Below are positions 33,804 to 42,594 of a stretch of 64,000 nt of DNA, piece after piece (the first letter of the stretch is position 1; each line of letters opens with the position of its first letter). The notes under the pieces are model-generated. The model was not told the DNA's origin, did not search any database, and saw nothing but the letters and a program-made list of their open reading frames with translations. Both the position numbers and the translations under genes were made by a program. This DNA comes from Mycolicibacterium flavescens (GTDB taxonomy: Bacteria > Actinomycetota > Actinomycetes > Mycobacteriales > Mycobacteriaceae). The DNA lies in contig NZ_MIHA01000007.1 in assembly GCF_001722335.1 (NCBI RefSeq), positions 207,599-271,598 on the forward strand, in the 5' to 3' direction.

Positions 33804-34615
33804 CAGTGCTTCCCCGTCGAGTCCGCCCACACCCGCTCGAATCCCCCGAGCGAGTCGGTCAGCCCGTGGTTCGAGTACACCTCGAAAGTCGCGTAGTCGC
33901 CGCGCCATTCCGCGATACGGGGGTCCATCACAGTCGTTCTTCCACCATCAGGCAGGTCGATCGTCACTTCGTCGCCGTTGATGTGAATCGAGACGGCGTA
34001 CGCGGTGGCGCCGTCCTCCCGCAGCGGAGCTGTGAAGTCGCCGGCGGCGATGGTCTCCAGCGGAGTGTTTTCGTCCTTTGCGACGCCGAGCGTCCAGTTC
34101 AGCGCTGTGGCCACGAAGTGCACTGGGACTGGCGGAGTAATCGGGGGCATGGCATCGCGGAGGCCCCGCGATACAAGCAGCGCGATCGCTCCGAGGGTTC
34201 CTTTCCTCGGCGAGAAGACCCAACTGGCACCCAAGGAGGTCAACGGCGCCCCCATATCCAGCGTGCTGAAGTACGCCGCCGACACCTCGTTGGTCGTCGG
34301 CTGGTAGGTGAGGCGACCGTTGCGCACCACGAAGTTCGATCCCGGGTCCTGCGGCGACTTCGACGACGACGCGGGTTGTCCGGTGTCGAACCGAGTGGGC
34401 GGCGGTCCGTCGGCGATCCTGGTGAAGTCCAGGCTCGCACGGGTGCCTGCCGGATCGGGGGAGCTGCCGCGAAGAAGTCCCCACCACAGCCCTGAGGCCA
34501 GCACCGCGGTCAGGGCCACCGCGAGGAGAACCGGCGCAATACTCAACCCGGGGCTAAACCCGGGCCCGCGACTGTTCTTGCGCGCGCTCCGCGTCCGGCT
34601 CTGCAGCATGCTCAC
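33803..34615 (-). CDS. Membrane-anchored extracytoplasmic protein, unknown
   Basis: 270 aa. One N-terminal helix (about 27-46, IAPVLLAVALTAVLASGLWW) then an exported domain rich in beta strands (LDFTRIADGPPPTRFDTGQ, ASWVFSPRKGTLGAIALLVS, TIDLPDGGRTTVMDPRIAEWRGDYATFEVYSN). The fold looks like a jelly-roll/lectin-like sheet, but I do not recognise a family. It is coupled on both sides (TGATG with the fusion flippase, ATGA with the acetyltransferase), so it works with the exported polysaccharide, perhaps as a binding or assembly factor. Confidence 0.75.
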   Translation of the reverse strand: MSMLQSRTRSARKNSRGPGFSPGLSIAPVLLAVALTAVLASGLWWGLLRGSSPDPAGTRASLDFTRIADGPPPTRFDTGQPASSSKSPQDPGSNFVVRNGRLTYQPTTNEVSAAYFSTLDMGAPLTSLGASWVFSPRKGTLGAIALLVSRGLRDAMPPITPPVPVHFVATALNWTLGVAKDENTPLETIAAGDFTAPLREDGATAYAVSIHINGDEVTIDLPDGGRTTVMDPRIAEWRGDYATFEVYSNHGLTDSLGGFERVWADSTGKH

Positions 34616-35190
34616 GGACGATCTAGCGGTCCAGAAGGAGGGGCGACCACCATCTCGTCGCCTGGCACGTCACGGGCCACCACAGCCGCCGCCCCGACCG
34701 TCGCACCGTCACCGATGCGCACGCCCCGCAGGACCGTTGCCCTCGTAGCGATCCAGACCGAGTCACCGATCGCGATCGGCGCGTTGTCGAATTCGAATGT
34801 CGGGCTGCGGCGGTCGTGGCTACCGGTGCAGATGAAAGCGGCCTGTGAAATACAGGTGTTGGCTCCGATGGTGACCGGTTCCAGGTTCAGAATCCAGACC
34901 TGCTCCCCGATCCACGTGTGCGAGCCGACCGTGAGCTTCCACGGCCAGTGGATCTTCACGTCAGCGCGAATGATCGTGCCCTCGCCGATCTGGGCTCCGA
35001 AGATCCGCAGGAGCTGTACCCGCATGGGGCCGGGGCACCACCACTGCATCACGATCATCCGGGACGCCATCAACCACAGCAGTTGCATCAACCGGGGGCG
35101 TCCCTTGTGGTATCCGCTGCCTTGGAAGCCGGCAAGGTCGAACCGAGTGCCTGCATTAGAGTTCTCCTGTGCAACAGTGTGATTCGCCAT
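34612..35190 (-). CDS. WcaF-like colanic-acid-type O-acetyltransferase
   Basis: 192 aa from ATG 35190, chosen because GGAG lies 6 nt upstream; a GTG at 35214 abuts the fcl stop. Hexapeptide repeats (IGEGTIIRADVKI, VGSHTWIGEQVWI, IGANTCISQAAFICTGSHD, IGDSVWIATRATVLRGVRIGDGATVGAAAVV) and the residues CTGSHD with the catalytic His are as in WcaF/NodL-like enzymes. It O-acetylates a sugar, plausibly fucose or the lipid-linked repeat unit, given fcl next to it. Confidence 0.88.
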   Translation of the reverse strand: MANHTVAQENSNAGTRFDLAGFQGSGYHKGRPRLMQLLWLMASRMIVMQWWCPGPMRVQLLRIFGAQIGEGTIIRADVKIHWPWKLTVGSHTWIGEQVWILNLEPVTIGANTCISQAAFICTGSHDRRSPTFEFDNAPIAIGDSVWIATRATVLRGVRIGDGATVGAAAVVARDVPGDEMVVAPPSGPLDRP

Positions 35191-35214
35191 CGTGGCCTCC
35201 AGCAACGGATTCAC

Positions 35215-36195
35215 TTAAACTCTGGCCGACTGGTTGTGACAACGGAACCATTCGACCGTGTCCTTGATGCCGTCGGCGAGTGGGATCGACGGGGTCCAAC
35301 CGCTGCGCTGCAAGGTGGTCACGTCCAGCAACTTGCGCGGCGTACCATCGGGTTTTGTCGTATCCCAACGGGTTTCCCCTTTGAACCCGACCACTTCTGC
35401 GACCATCTCGGCCAGTTCCTCGATCGTCAGATCCTCACCTGTGCCGACGTTGACCTGCTGCGGAGCGTCGAACGTCTCCAGCAGGTGCAGGCAGGCGGAC
35501 GCCATGTCGTCGACATGCAGGAACTCGCGCCTGACTGTTCCGCTGCCCCAGTTCGTGACAACCGGCTCACCGCTGGCGCGCGCCTCGTCGTATCGGCGGA
35601 TCAGTGCGGGCAGAACATGCGACGTGGTCGGGGTGAAGTTGTCCTCCGGCCCGTAGAGATTGGTGGGCATCGCCGAGATCCACGGCAGTCCATACTGTCT
35701 GCGTACGGCCTGCACCTGCATGATTCCGGCGATCTTGGCGATCGCATATGCGTCATTGGTGCGTTCGAGCGGTCCGGTCAGCAGAGCGTCCTCTTTGATC
35801 GGCTGCGGGGCGTACTTCGGATAGATGCAGGACGAGCCCAAAAACAACAACCGTTCCACCCCGTGCTCGAGCGCTGCATCCATCACATTGACCTGGATCT
35901 GGAGATTCTCCGACAGGAAGTCGACCGGACGCTCACTGTTGGCCAGTATTCCGCCGACGCGGGCGGCCGCGATGATCACCAGCTGCGGCCGGGCCCGCTC
36001 GAAGAAGTGGAAAGTCGCGCCCCGGTCGGTGAGGTCGAGCTCTCCGTGCGAGCGGAGCAGCAGATCCGTGAATCCTTCCCTGTTCAGTTTTCGCCGGATC
36101 GCCGACCCGACCATGCCGCGGTGACCGGCGATGTACGTCGGCGCAGACCGATCCAGCCGCGTCGGCACGAACTCACCTGACCTTGTCGCTGTCAT
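35215..36195 (-). CDS. fcl: GDP-L-fucose synthase
   Basis: 326 aa, the usual length. NADP loop AGHRGMVGSAI, SSCIYPK, and the catalytic YAIAK (Tyr/Lys) are present, with the family's NLYGPEDNF. It epimerises and reduces GDP-4-keto-6-deoxymannose to GDP-L-fucose. Its partner gmd lies at 48243 in the same locus. Start ATG 36195 overlaps the stop of the glycosyltransferase gene upstream (ATGA). Other GDP-deoxyhexose products cannot be excluded, but this family member usually makes fucose. Confidence 0.92.
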   Translation of the reverse strand: MTATRSGEFVPTRLDRSAPTYIAGHRGMVGSAIRRKLNREGFTDLLLRSHGELDLTDRGATFHFFERARPQLVIIAAARVGGILANSERPVDFLSENLQIQVNVMDAALEHGVERLLFLGSSCIYPKYAPQPIKEDALLTGPLERTNDAYAIAKIAGIMQVQAVRRQYGLPWISAMPTNLYGPEDNFTPTTSHVLPALIRRYDEARASGEPVVTNWGSGTVRREFLHVDDMASACLHLLETFDAPQQVNVGTGEDLTIEELAEMVAEVVGFKGETRWDTTKPDGTPRKLLDVTTLQRSGWTPSIPLADGIKDTVEWFRCHNQSARV

Positions 36196-37385
36196 TTCGG
36201 CGCCACCAATGTGTTTCGCTCGATGGTTACCGCGAGTTCTTCTAGATCCCGCCTGCGGCGTTCCATAGCCGCAGTTTCTTCCAGGCCGGCGATGGAAAGG
36301 ATTTCGCCCCACCGGTACAGGTGATCGTGCCGTCGAAGGGAATTGATCACGTTGGTGGCGCTGATGCGTTCGAGGCGACGCGGGTCGGCCTCCAGTTCGG
36401 CGATGATATCGGCGATATCCCGATCCGGTGGCAGTGGGATGACCGCGTCCGGCCATCCGAAGTGCTCGGTAGACGACTCGTTCTCCGGCATGTCGCCGAT
36501 GAGGACCGCACCGCCGGCGGCACCTTCGAAGTATCGGTATCCCAATTCCTGTTGGCCACCGGTGCGTTGGAGTTCGGTGTACGCGGCGGTATTCACCAGG
36601 AAGAACCGCGAACGCTGGATGTTCTCCGCCAACCGAATACGATGCTCGGCGTGGCTCGATACGGGACAGTTCGTCACCGTGTCGTACACGTAATATCGGC
36701 CGTCCCTGTCCGCCAGACGAAGCAGCGCTTCGTGCGTCGCAGGCGGGGGTCGTCGACCCAGAGCGTAGAAATCGATCACCCGGTCCGGGACACCCGGGTA
36801 GGGACAGAATTTGAGCGCGTCAACCGACGGAATCAGCTGATAGCACGGGCGTCCGGTGGCCTCGGCGAGCGGCTCGACAGTACCGCGGTTGCTGACGGTG
36901 ATGTAGTCGAAGCGTGCGAGGATCTGCAGGAGTCCGCCAAGCGAGGCGATGTCAGGGGCATAGAGCTCCTGAATGTGACAGATCGAAACGTCGGCCGTCG
37001 AACGCCACATCTCGCACGGACCGAGGTTGTAAAGGTCCAGTGCTGTTTCTGTGTAGACGAACAGCATGTCGTAATGCGGTGCGAGGCCCGCGGGAGGGCG
37101 CCGCCGGCCGGTTACCGGTGCCGCGGCCTCAAGGTTCAACGCCAATCGCCGGCCCGCCTTCGCCGCAAGCCGCCTCAAGGTACGAAAACCCTTCTGCGCA
37201 GGGGTGACCCCTTCAGTCGGGGCGGGTGTATCGGCAGGCGCAACGACGTCCACTGCGTCGATCCCCCCGATGAGATCCTCGAATTCATACTGCGAGCATC
37301 GTGAGATGACGGGTGCGATGTCGCGATTGGTCACGCAGAGAACGCGTGGATCCGACGCCTTGGAACTGAAGCGGTACTTCCTCAT
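36192..37385 (-). CDS. Glycosyltransferase with GT-B-like C-terminal domain
   Basis: 397 aa. The C-terminal half has the pattern of the Glyco_trans_1_2 family: GYRYFEGAAGGAVLIGDMPENE...FGWPDAVIPLPPDRDIADIIAELEADPRRLERISATN...RRHDHLYRW. The N-terminal half is a Rossmann-like donor/acceptor domain. It is the first gene of the minus-strand operon GT - fcl - wcaF-like - unknown - Wzx/Wzz fusion, so it may add the fucose made by Fcl. Linkage specificity is not readable. Confidence 0.8.
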   Translation of the reverse strand: MRKYRFSSKASDPRVLCVTNRDIAPVISRCSQYEFEDLIGGIDAVDVVAPADTPAPTEGVTPAQKGFRTLRRLAAKAGRRLALNLEAAAPVTGRRRPPAGLAPHYDMLFVYTETALDLYNLGPCEMWRSTADVSICHIQELYAPDIASLGGLLQILARFDYITVSNRGTVEPLAEATGRPCYQLIPSVDALKFCPYPGVPDRVIDFYALGRRPPPATHEALLRLADRDGRYYVYDTVTNCPVSSHAEHRIRLAENIQRSRFFLVNTAAYTELQRTGGQQELGYRYFEGAAGGAVLIGDMPENESSTEHFGWPDAVIPLPPDRDIADIIAELEADPRRLERISATNVINSLRRHDHLYRWGEILSIAGLEETAAMERRRRDLEELAVTIERNTLVAPK

Positions 37386-37760
37386 CTCCCCATGCCTCCC
37401 CGATGGCCGGGCCCGGTCAGGGTCGGCGCCCAGCGTGAAATCGGCGCCACGAAATTCTCGCAGTGAAATGAATGCATTTGCTCCCCCAGTCCCCAGTGAA
37501 TCGCTGCGCCGAAGCTCGCCGGTCGAGACCGCAAAACTGAAGATCCGGTGCGGCTCATATTCTATCCGGAGCCCCGCTCATCCGCACCCATGTATGGAGT
37601 TAAAATACGCAGTCCCATGGTGTTTCCTCTCAATCTCCTGTGAGCCGCGACATCACCGACATCACCCGTCCCAGCCGACCGATCAGCAACGAGCAGGTCT
37701 CGCCGAAACATTGACAGTCGCTCTCGCAATGTTGCGATACTTCGCCAGATCCGCGTTAGC
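37386..37760. other. Divergent promoter region inside the polysaccharide locus
   Basis: 375 bp between two divergent operons, AT-richer than the genes, with no credible ORF. It contains the palindrome AATGCATT (37471-37478) and a TAAAAT -10-like element on the plus strand (37601-37606) without a good -35. Promoters for both directions must lie here. Confidence 0.5.
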
Positions 37761-39080
37761 ATGAGGACTGTGGGAGTTCCGCTGACGAATCCCGTCACGA
37801 CGAATTGCCGCGCATGTGGCGCCGGCCCGATCGAGCGGATCCTGGATCTCGGCGAACAGCCGATCTCGACCCACTTTCCGGAGCCGACCGCGCCGCAGGA
37901 TGACACCTGGCCGCTGCGGGTCGGCGTATGCCCGGCTTGCCTGCTCCTCCAACTCGAGCGGACCGGGGCGCCGGAAGAGGCGGACGATACGGCACTGCTG
38001 GGCTTGGCAGCACAATCGAAATCCCTCGACACATACGCGCGCCAAAGTGTCCGTCATCTTCGAGATACGCTCGGACTCAGTGCCGATTCGCGCATCGTCG
38101 AGTTGGGCAGTCACGGCAATCACCTGCGCGCGGCCTTCGCCGAACTAGGCCTCGCGACCACGATCGTGGAGCCCGACGCCGACATCGCCGCCCGCATGGG
38201 CGGGGTGGCCGCCGATGTGATCGCCTGGCGTCCCGGCGATCCGCTCGGTTCCCGTACGTCGGTTCTCTGCGGCGCCGACCTCGTAGTGGACGATTTTCTC
38301 CTCGCCCATCTCGATGATGTCGACTCGGCAATCGAGGGTTTGGCAGGTCTTCTCGCGGCCGAGGGCACTTTGGCGCTCACCGTCGACCATGCACTCCCCG
38401 TGTTGACCGGCGTGCAACTCGACGCGCTGCGTCATGGGCACCACGCAGTGTTCTCGTTGCTCGCTCTCGAGCCGCTGCTGGCCCGCCACGGACTGACAGT
38501 TGTTGACGCAGAGTTGCTTCCGATGTACGGGGGCTCGCTGCGAGTCCTTGCTCAGCCGAGTACTGTCGCACGACGGCCCCGACCGGACGTGGCGCGGATA
38601 CGTTATGCCGAACGTGCCGCCGGCCTGCACCGGCTCGACGCCTACCGCCACTTCGGCAAGTCGTCCGCGGATGCTGCTGTCGCGCTTCACCGGCACGTCA
38701 CGGCTTCGCGTGCGGCCGGCCGCGTAGTCGTCGGCTATGGGGCGCCCTCGCGGGCGGCGACGCTGCTCACCGCGGCCGGGATCGGCCCCGACCTGCTGCC
38801 GTTCACGGTTGATCGGGCGCCGGCCAAGCACGGTCGCACCATTCCTGGCACGCGGGTGCCCATCTGCGCTCCCGACGCGATCACTGCGACCCGCCCAGAC
38901 GAGATCGTGCTTCTGGCCTGGCCGATGGCCGAAGAAATAGTCGCCTCGCTGCCCGAAGTCCAGACGTGGGGCGGACGGTTCGTCATCCCACTTCCGTCAC
39001 CATCGGTCATCGAGACGGACCCTAGCCCCGACCGCCACGCTTCGCCTCAGCTCAGGTGCCCGCGAGACGCGCGACGATAG
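37761..39080 (+). CDS. C-methyltransferase-like protein with altered active site
   Basis: 439 aa with the three-part layout of TDP/CDP-sugar C-methyltransferases: N-terminal zinc module (CRACG...CPACLL), central SAM domain and C-terminal Methyltransf_14 domain (VVGYGAPSRAATLLTAAGI). Compared with the paralogue at 42595, the SAM loop EVGSNDGYLL reads ELGSHGNHLR and the catalytic YHEHFQYY reads RHGHHAVF. It may therefore bind a sugar nucleotide without methylating it, or use other residues. It is transcribed alone and its end overlaps the convergent oxidoreductase gene by 29 bp. Confidence 0.78.
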   Translation: MRTVGVPLTNPVTTNCRACGAGPIERILDLGEQPISTHFPEPTAPQDDTWPLRVGVCPACLLLQLERTGAPEEADDTALLGLAAQSKSLDTYARQSVRHLRDTLGLSADSRIVELGSHGNHLRAAFAELGLATTIVEPDADIAARMGGVAADVIAWRPGDPLGSRTSVLCGADLVVDDFLLAHLDDVDSAIEGLAGLLAAEGTLALTVDHALPVLTGVQLDALRHGHHAVFSLLALEPLLARHGLTVVDAELLPMYGGSLRVLAQPSTVARRPRPDVARIRYAERAAGLHRLDAYRHFGKSSADAAVALHRHVTASRAAGRVVVGYGAPSRAATLLTAAGIGPDLLPFTVDRAPAKHGRTIPGTRVPICAPDAITATRPDEIVLLAWPMAEEIVASLPEVQTWGGRFVIPLPSPSVIETDPSPDRHASPQLRCPRDARR

Positions 39081-40071
39081 GCGCCACCATGTCGACATCG
39101 CCTCCAAGGCTGAAGTAGCTGAAGCCGAACCGCTCTCGCCGCTCCAGCAGCCGCTCCACGCAACCCTCGATGCTGCCCACGAGGACCGCTGGCGAATCAG
39201 CCATCGCGGCCTCATCCGCTGCCAGCGAGTCGGCAAAGCTCGAAACGGACCTGCTCGCCGCGCGCGGCGAGTCGGTGACATGCACCAGATACGCCGAGTG
39301 TTGCAGCTCAGGGCCATCGCACGGCCGACCCGCGGCCTGCCACGCTCCCCGCACCCACTCCACCTTCTCGGCGATCCGGTCGGCGCGGAGGTCGGCGGCA
39401 GCGTCCGCGTCCGGCCGAGCGCCTCGGAGGCGCGCATGAACGCCGACGATGTCGGCTACCCGACCCGCCAACTCCAGGGCACGCCGGCCGCCGCCGCCGA
39501 GCATCATCGGTGGCCGGGGCTGCTGGACTGGGGCGGGCAACCCGACGAGCGCACTGATTTGATAATGGCTTCCGTTGAATTCCAGCGGCTCCGGACGAAA
39601 CAACCCGTCAATGACGGTCACCGCTTCTTCGAGGCGGGCGAGACGGACCGACGCAGGATCGAACGGGTAGCCGGCAGCCTGGTAGTCAGATTCCATCCAA
39701 CCGGCCCCGAGCCCGATCTCCACCCTGCCGCCGCTCAGTACATCGAGCGTCGCGAACGCCTTGTGGAGAGGAACAGGGTGTCGGAAATCGTTGCCCAAGA
39801 CCAGAGTCAGCAAGCGGATGTGGCTGGTCACCTCTGCCGCGGCAGTCAGTGCGGTGAGCGGATCCATGACCCAGCCGGCGGTGAGGTGGTCCGAGATCGA
39901 TAAGGTCGAGAATCCCAGGTCCTCGATGCGCCGGATCGAATCACGCCATGTGCTCACCGAACCTTCGAGCCGGGGCATCGGCGCGATGAATCGGAATGGT
40001 CGCAGCCCGGTCGCCAACCGAGGTAGCTCGAAAGACTCATACGTGTACTGCGATTCGGCGCATCGAGTCAT
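39052..40071 (-). CDS. LLM-class (luciferase-like) flavin/F420-dependent oxidoreductase
   Basis: 339 aa from ATG 40071. The TIM-barrel pattern of F420-dependent luciferase-like enzymes is clear: RFIAPMPRLE, WRDSIRRIEDLGFSTLSISDHL, LTALTAAAEVTSHIRLLTLVLGNDFRHPVPLHKAFATLDVLSGGRVEIGLGAGW. It resembles the MSMEG_2516-type group from memory. The start overlaps the upstream epimerase gene by 35 bp, so it is translated with the sugar genes. An F420- or FMN-linked redox step on a sugar nucleotide or lipid carrier is possible; a passenger gene is the alternative. Confidence 0.85.
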   Translation of the reverse strand: MTRCAESQYTYESFELPRLATGLRPFRFIAPMPRLEGSVSTWRDSIRRIEDLGFSTLSISDHLTAGWVMDPLTALTAAAEVTSHIRLLTLVLGNDFRHPVPLHKAFATLDVLSGGRVEIGLGAGWMESDYQAAGYPFDPASVRLARLEEAVTVIDGLFRPEPLEFNGSHYQISALVGLPAPVQQPRPPMMLGGGGRRALELAGRVADIVGVHARLRGARPDADAAADLRADRIAEKVEWVRGAWQAAGRPCDGPELQHSAYLVHVTDSPRAASRSVSSFADSLAADEAAMADSPAVLVGSIEGCVERLLERRERFGFSYFSLGGDVDMVAPIVARLAGT

Positions 40072-41077
40072 CGACAACGCCCTCCTCCCGTAGCCCTTCC
40101 AGGTACGCCAGCCGGGTGAAGCGGTTGAAGAAGTCGTCGGCGATGAGCCCGTTCCTGTTGTACTCCGTGTACAGTTCGGCCGCACCGGCCTGGACGGACC
40201 ACTCGGCATTGAAGCCGAGTTCCGCGCGTGCCCGGGAGAAATCAACTCGGTAGGAGCGGGGATCTGCACCTCGTTCGCCCGTGATGACGAGCCTTGATCC
40301 GGGCACGACATCCACCACCGCTTGTGCGATTTCCGCCACCGTCAGGTTGTTGCACTCGGTGCCGACGTTGTAGGCCCTGCAGTAAATCACCTCCACTGGC
40401 GCGACCAGACAGGTCGCAAATGCCGAGGCGATGTCACGCGCATGAACCAGGGGCCGCCAGGGAGTACCGTCGGAAAGCACTCGCACTTCGCCGGTGAGTA
40501 CTGCCCGACCGACGAGATCGTTGAGCACGATATCTGCCCGTAGCCGCGGTGAGAATCCGAACGCCGTTGCGTTGCGCAAGAACACCGGCGCGAAGCCGCC
40601 ATCAGCGATAGCCGCGACATCCGCCTCAACGCGGACCTTGCTCTCTGCGTACGGGGTGAGCGGCCGAAGCGGCGCATCCTCGGAGACCAGATGTTCGCCG
40701 GCCGCACCATAGACCGAGCATGTCGACGCATAGAGGAAGCGAGCCACCCCGGCTTCCTTGGCCAGTCGGGCCAACCGAACCGACGCGTGATGATTGATCT
40801 CGTAGGTGGTTTCCGGTGCCAGCGCCCCCAGTGGATCGTTCGACAGCGCGGCAAGATGGATCACGGCGTCGAATCCGATCAGCTGATCGACCGTCACGTC
40901 CCGGAGGTCGAGGGAACGCCCGTCACCAACTCCGGGGGGGTCATCGGGTACGGCACCCAAGATACACGCGGCAAAGTAGCCGGAATCGAGACCGAAGACC
41001 TCGTGACCGGATTCGCGAAGTATCGGCGCCATGACAGTGCCTAGGTAACCTTGGTGTCCGGTCACGAGTACGCGCAT
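40037..41077 (-). CDS. Extended SDR sugar-nucleotide epimerase/dehydratase
   Basis: 346 aa. NAD loop VTGHQGYLGTVM, STCSVYGAAGE with the catalytic Ser/Thr, and PYAESK with Tyr and Lys are all present, so it should be active. It has AGGAG before the ATG. In many EPS clusters this SDR type accompanies a glucose-1-phosphate cytidylyltransferase, a C-methyltransferase and a PIG-L deacetylase, and all three are in this operon. It probably acts on a CDP- or TDP-linked keto-deoxy sugar. The exact reaction (epimerase, reductase or dehydratase) is not readable. Confidence 0.85.
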   Translation of the reverse strand: MRVLVTGHQGYLGTVMAPILRESGHEVFGLDSGYFAACILGAVPDDPPGVGDGRSLDLRDVTVDQLIGFDAVIHLAALSNDPLGALAPETTYEINHHASVRLARLAKEAGVARFLYASTCSVYGAAGEHLVSEDAPLRPLTPYAESKVRVEADVAAIADGGFAPVFLRNATAFGFSPRLRADIVLNDLVGRAVLTGEVRVLSDGTPWRPLVHARDIASAFATCLVAPVEVIYCRAYNVGTECNNLTVAEIAQAVVDVVPGSRLVITGERGADPRSYRVDFSRARAELGFNAEWSVQAGAAELYTEYNRNGLIADDFFNRFTRLAYLEGLREEGVVDDSMRRIAVHV

Positions 41078-41124
41078 GTGATGAAACTCCTGATCCTCTT
41101 AAAACGTTGTCGGCGTACGCTGTC

Positions 41125-42498
41125 TCAAGCCTGGCCCGCGGACTCCAGGTACGGGATCCTTGGCTGTCGAGCGGTCCTGGCCTCGCCGAGCGCCGCCTCG
41201 GCAGCGCGTTCGCCGCTCAGGAAGGATTCGTCGGTCCAGAGGTGGTTCCACTCTCCATAGCGGCCGCACCTGTGAATACCGATCTGGTCGAGGAATTCCT
41301 CGATCGTGGCGAGGGCCGCCGTCCGGTCGTGGTCATAGATTACGTTCGCATATCGGGCGACCACCGCCTCTGACGCCAGGACCATGTCGCCGCCCTTCAG
41401 GATGCCCATCGAGCGCAGATGCGCCACAGTCGGCGCGATGAGGGCCTCAGGACATGTGGTCAGCGGTCGGTATTTGTCCGAGAAGTACCATTCGACTTGA
41501 ATCGCACTCGCACCGTCGGGCACGACCCGGGGTGAAAGGCGGTGAGGGAAGCTGATGCGCGAGAAGGGAATATCCGCGTCGTAAACGTAGCGGATATGCG
41601 TTTGGCCGCCGATGCCGGGCCGATCGATGCCGAGGTTGACGAGTACAACCGATGAGAACGCGAGCCGCCTCGAAGCATCGAGCACCTCGTCGGGCACGCC
41701 GTCGATCCGTGGTATCAGCTCAGGCAGCGGAATGGAAGAGATCAACTCTGCATATGCAGCGGTGTGGCCGTTCGCAAAACGGAGTGTCCTGGCACGCGGG
41801 TCTATCCGGACGACTTCGTGATCGAGACGCACATCCGCACGCTTGACCCAGGATGTCAGGTAGGACTGATAACCGCCGTACGTCGGATACCGGAAGTGAG
41901 TGACGTAGTGCAGGTTACGGATAGGAGCCGTCGAAACCGCGCCGCGCAGTGCCTCCTCGAGTGAAGGCCGGTACATGCGAGGGCCCAACCAGTCGGTCGT
42001 CAGGTTGGCCATCGAGGTCGTGTGATACTTCTGCCCGTAGGTGATGGGAAATGTCTCGGCGAAGGTGTCCCCGTACGACCGGCGCAGCCATGACTCGTAG
42101 TCCCGGGGCGGCGACTCATCCGAAACCTCGGTGGACACGGCCACCATGTCCAAGAGAATCCGCACGATCAACTCAGGCGGCAACCCGTGGAGATTCACCT
42201 GAAGCGGATGTGTCAGAATCCGCCCCTGCCAATAGCTGTCGAGTGCGATCCCGACATCCTCGTAGTGGCCGTCGACCGCGTCGGCAAGAATCCGCTGGAC
42301 CCTCTCGTCCGTGGCGAATGACACATGGGGCCCTTGATCAAAGATGAAGCCCCCGGCCAGAACATGGCTCGCGGTGTGGCCACCGAAGTGGGCGTTCCGG
42401 TCGTACACCACATAGGGTTCACCCGAACTTTCAAGAAAGTGGCCGGCTCCGAACCCGCCGAATCCAGTGCCGATCACAGTTATCGGTGCATCAGTCAT
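41125..42498 (-). CDS. FAD-dependent oxidoreductase/mutase, UDP-galactopyranose-mutase-like
   Basis: 457 aa with an FAD/NAD(P) loop VIGTGFGGFGAGHFLE, the second motif NAHFGGHTASHVLAGGFIFDQGPHVSF, and a C-terminal FAD contact region. This is the amine-oxidase/UDP-galactopyranose mutase/protoporphyrinogen oxidase superfamily; members in polysaccharide loci often isomerise or oxidise sugar nucleotides. A galactofuranose-like role is a guess, since the true Glf signature cannot be confirmed by eye. It lies between the SDR gene and a methyltransferase gene in the same direction. Confidence 0.8.
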   Translation of the reverse strand: MTDAPITVIGTGFGGFGAGHFLESSGEPYVVYDRNAHFGGHTASHVLAGGFIFDQGPHVSFATDERVQRILADAVDGHYEDVGIALDSYWQGRILTHPLQVNLHGLPPELIVRILLDMVAVSTEVSDESPPRDYESWLRRSYGDTFAETFPITYGQKYHTTSMANLTTDWLGPRMYRPSLEEALRGAVSTAPIRNLHYVTHFRYPTYGGYQSYLTSWVKRADVRLDHEVVRIDPRARTLRFANGHTAAYAELISSIPLPELIPRIDGVPDEVLDASRRLAFSSVVLVNLGIDRPGIGGQTHIRYVYDADIPFSRISFPHRLSPRVVPDGASAIQVEWYFSDKYRPLTTCPEALIAPTVAHLRSMGILKGGDMVLASEAVVARYANVIYDHDRTAALATIEEFLDQIGIHRCGRYGEWNHLWTDESFLSGERAAEAALGEARTARQPRIPYLESAGQA

Positions 42499-42594
42499 GA
42501 GGTCTCCGTCCCCTTGTCAGCAGAATTGCTGTCCCCCGCTTTGTGATTTTCACCTGAACGGGCCTCGCGACGCCCCAGCGGAGGTTTCTTGTTG

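Noticed and set aside
34918..36180. 420-aa plus-strand frame opposite fcl and the acetyltransferase
   Set aside because: No motif; fcl and WcaF-like signatures are on the minus strand.
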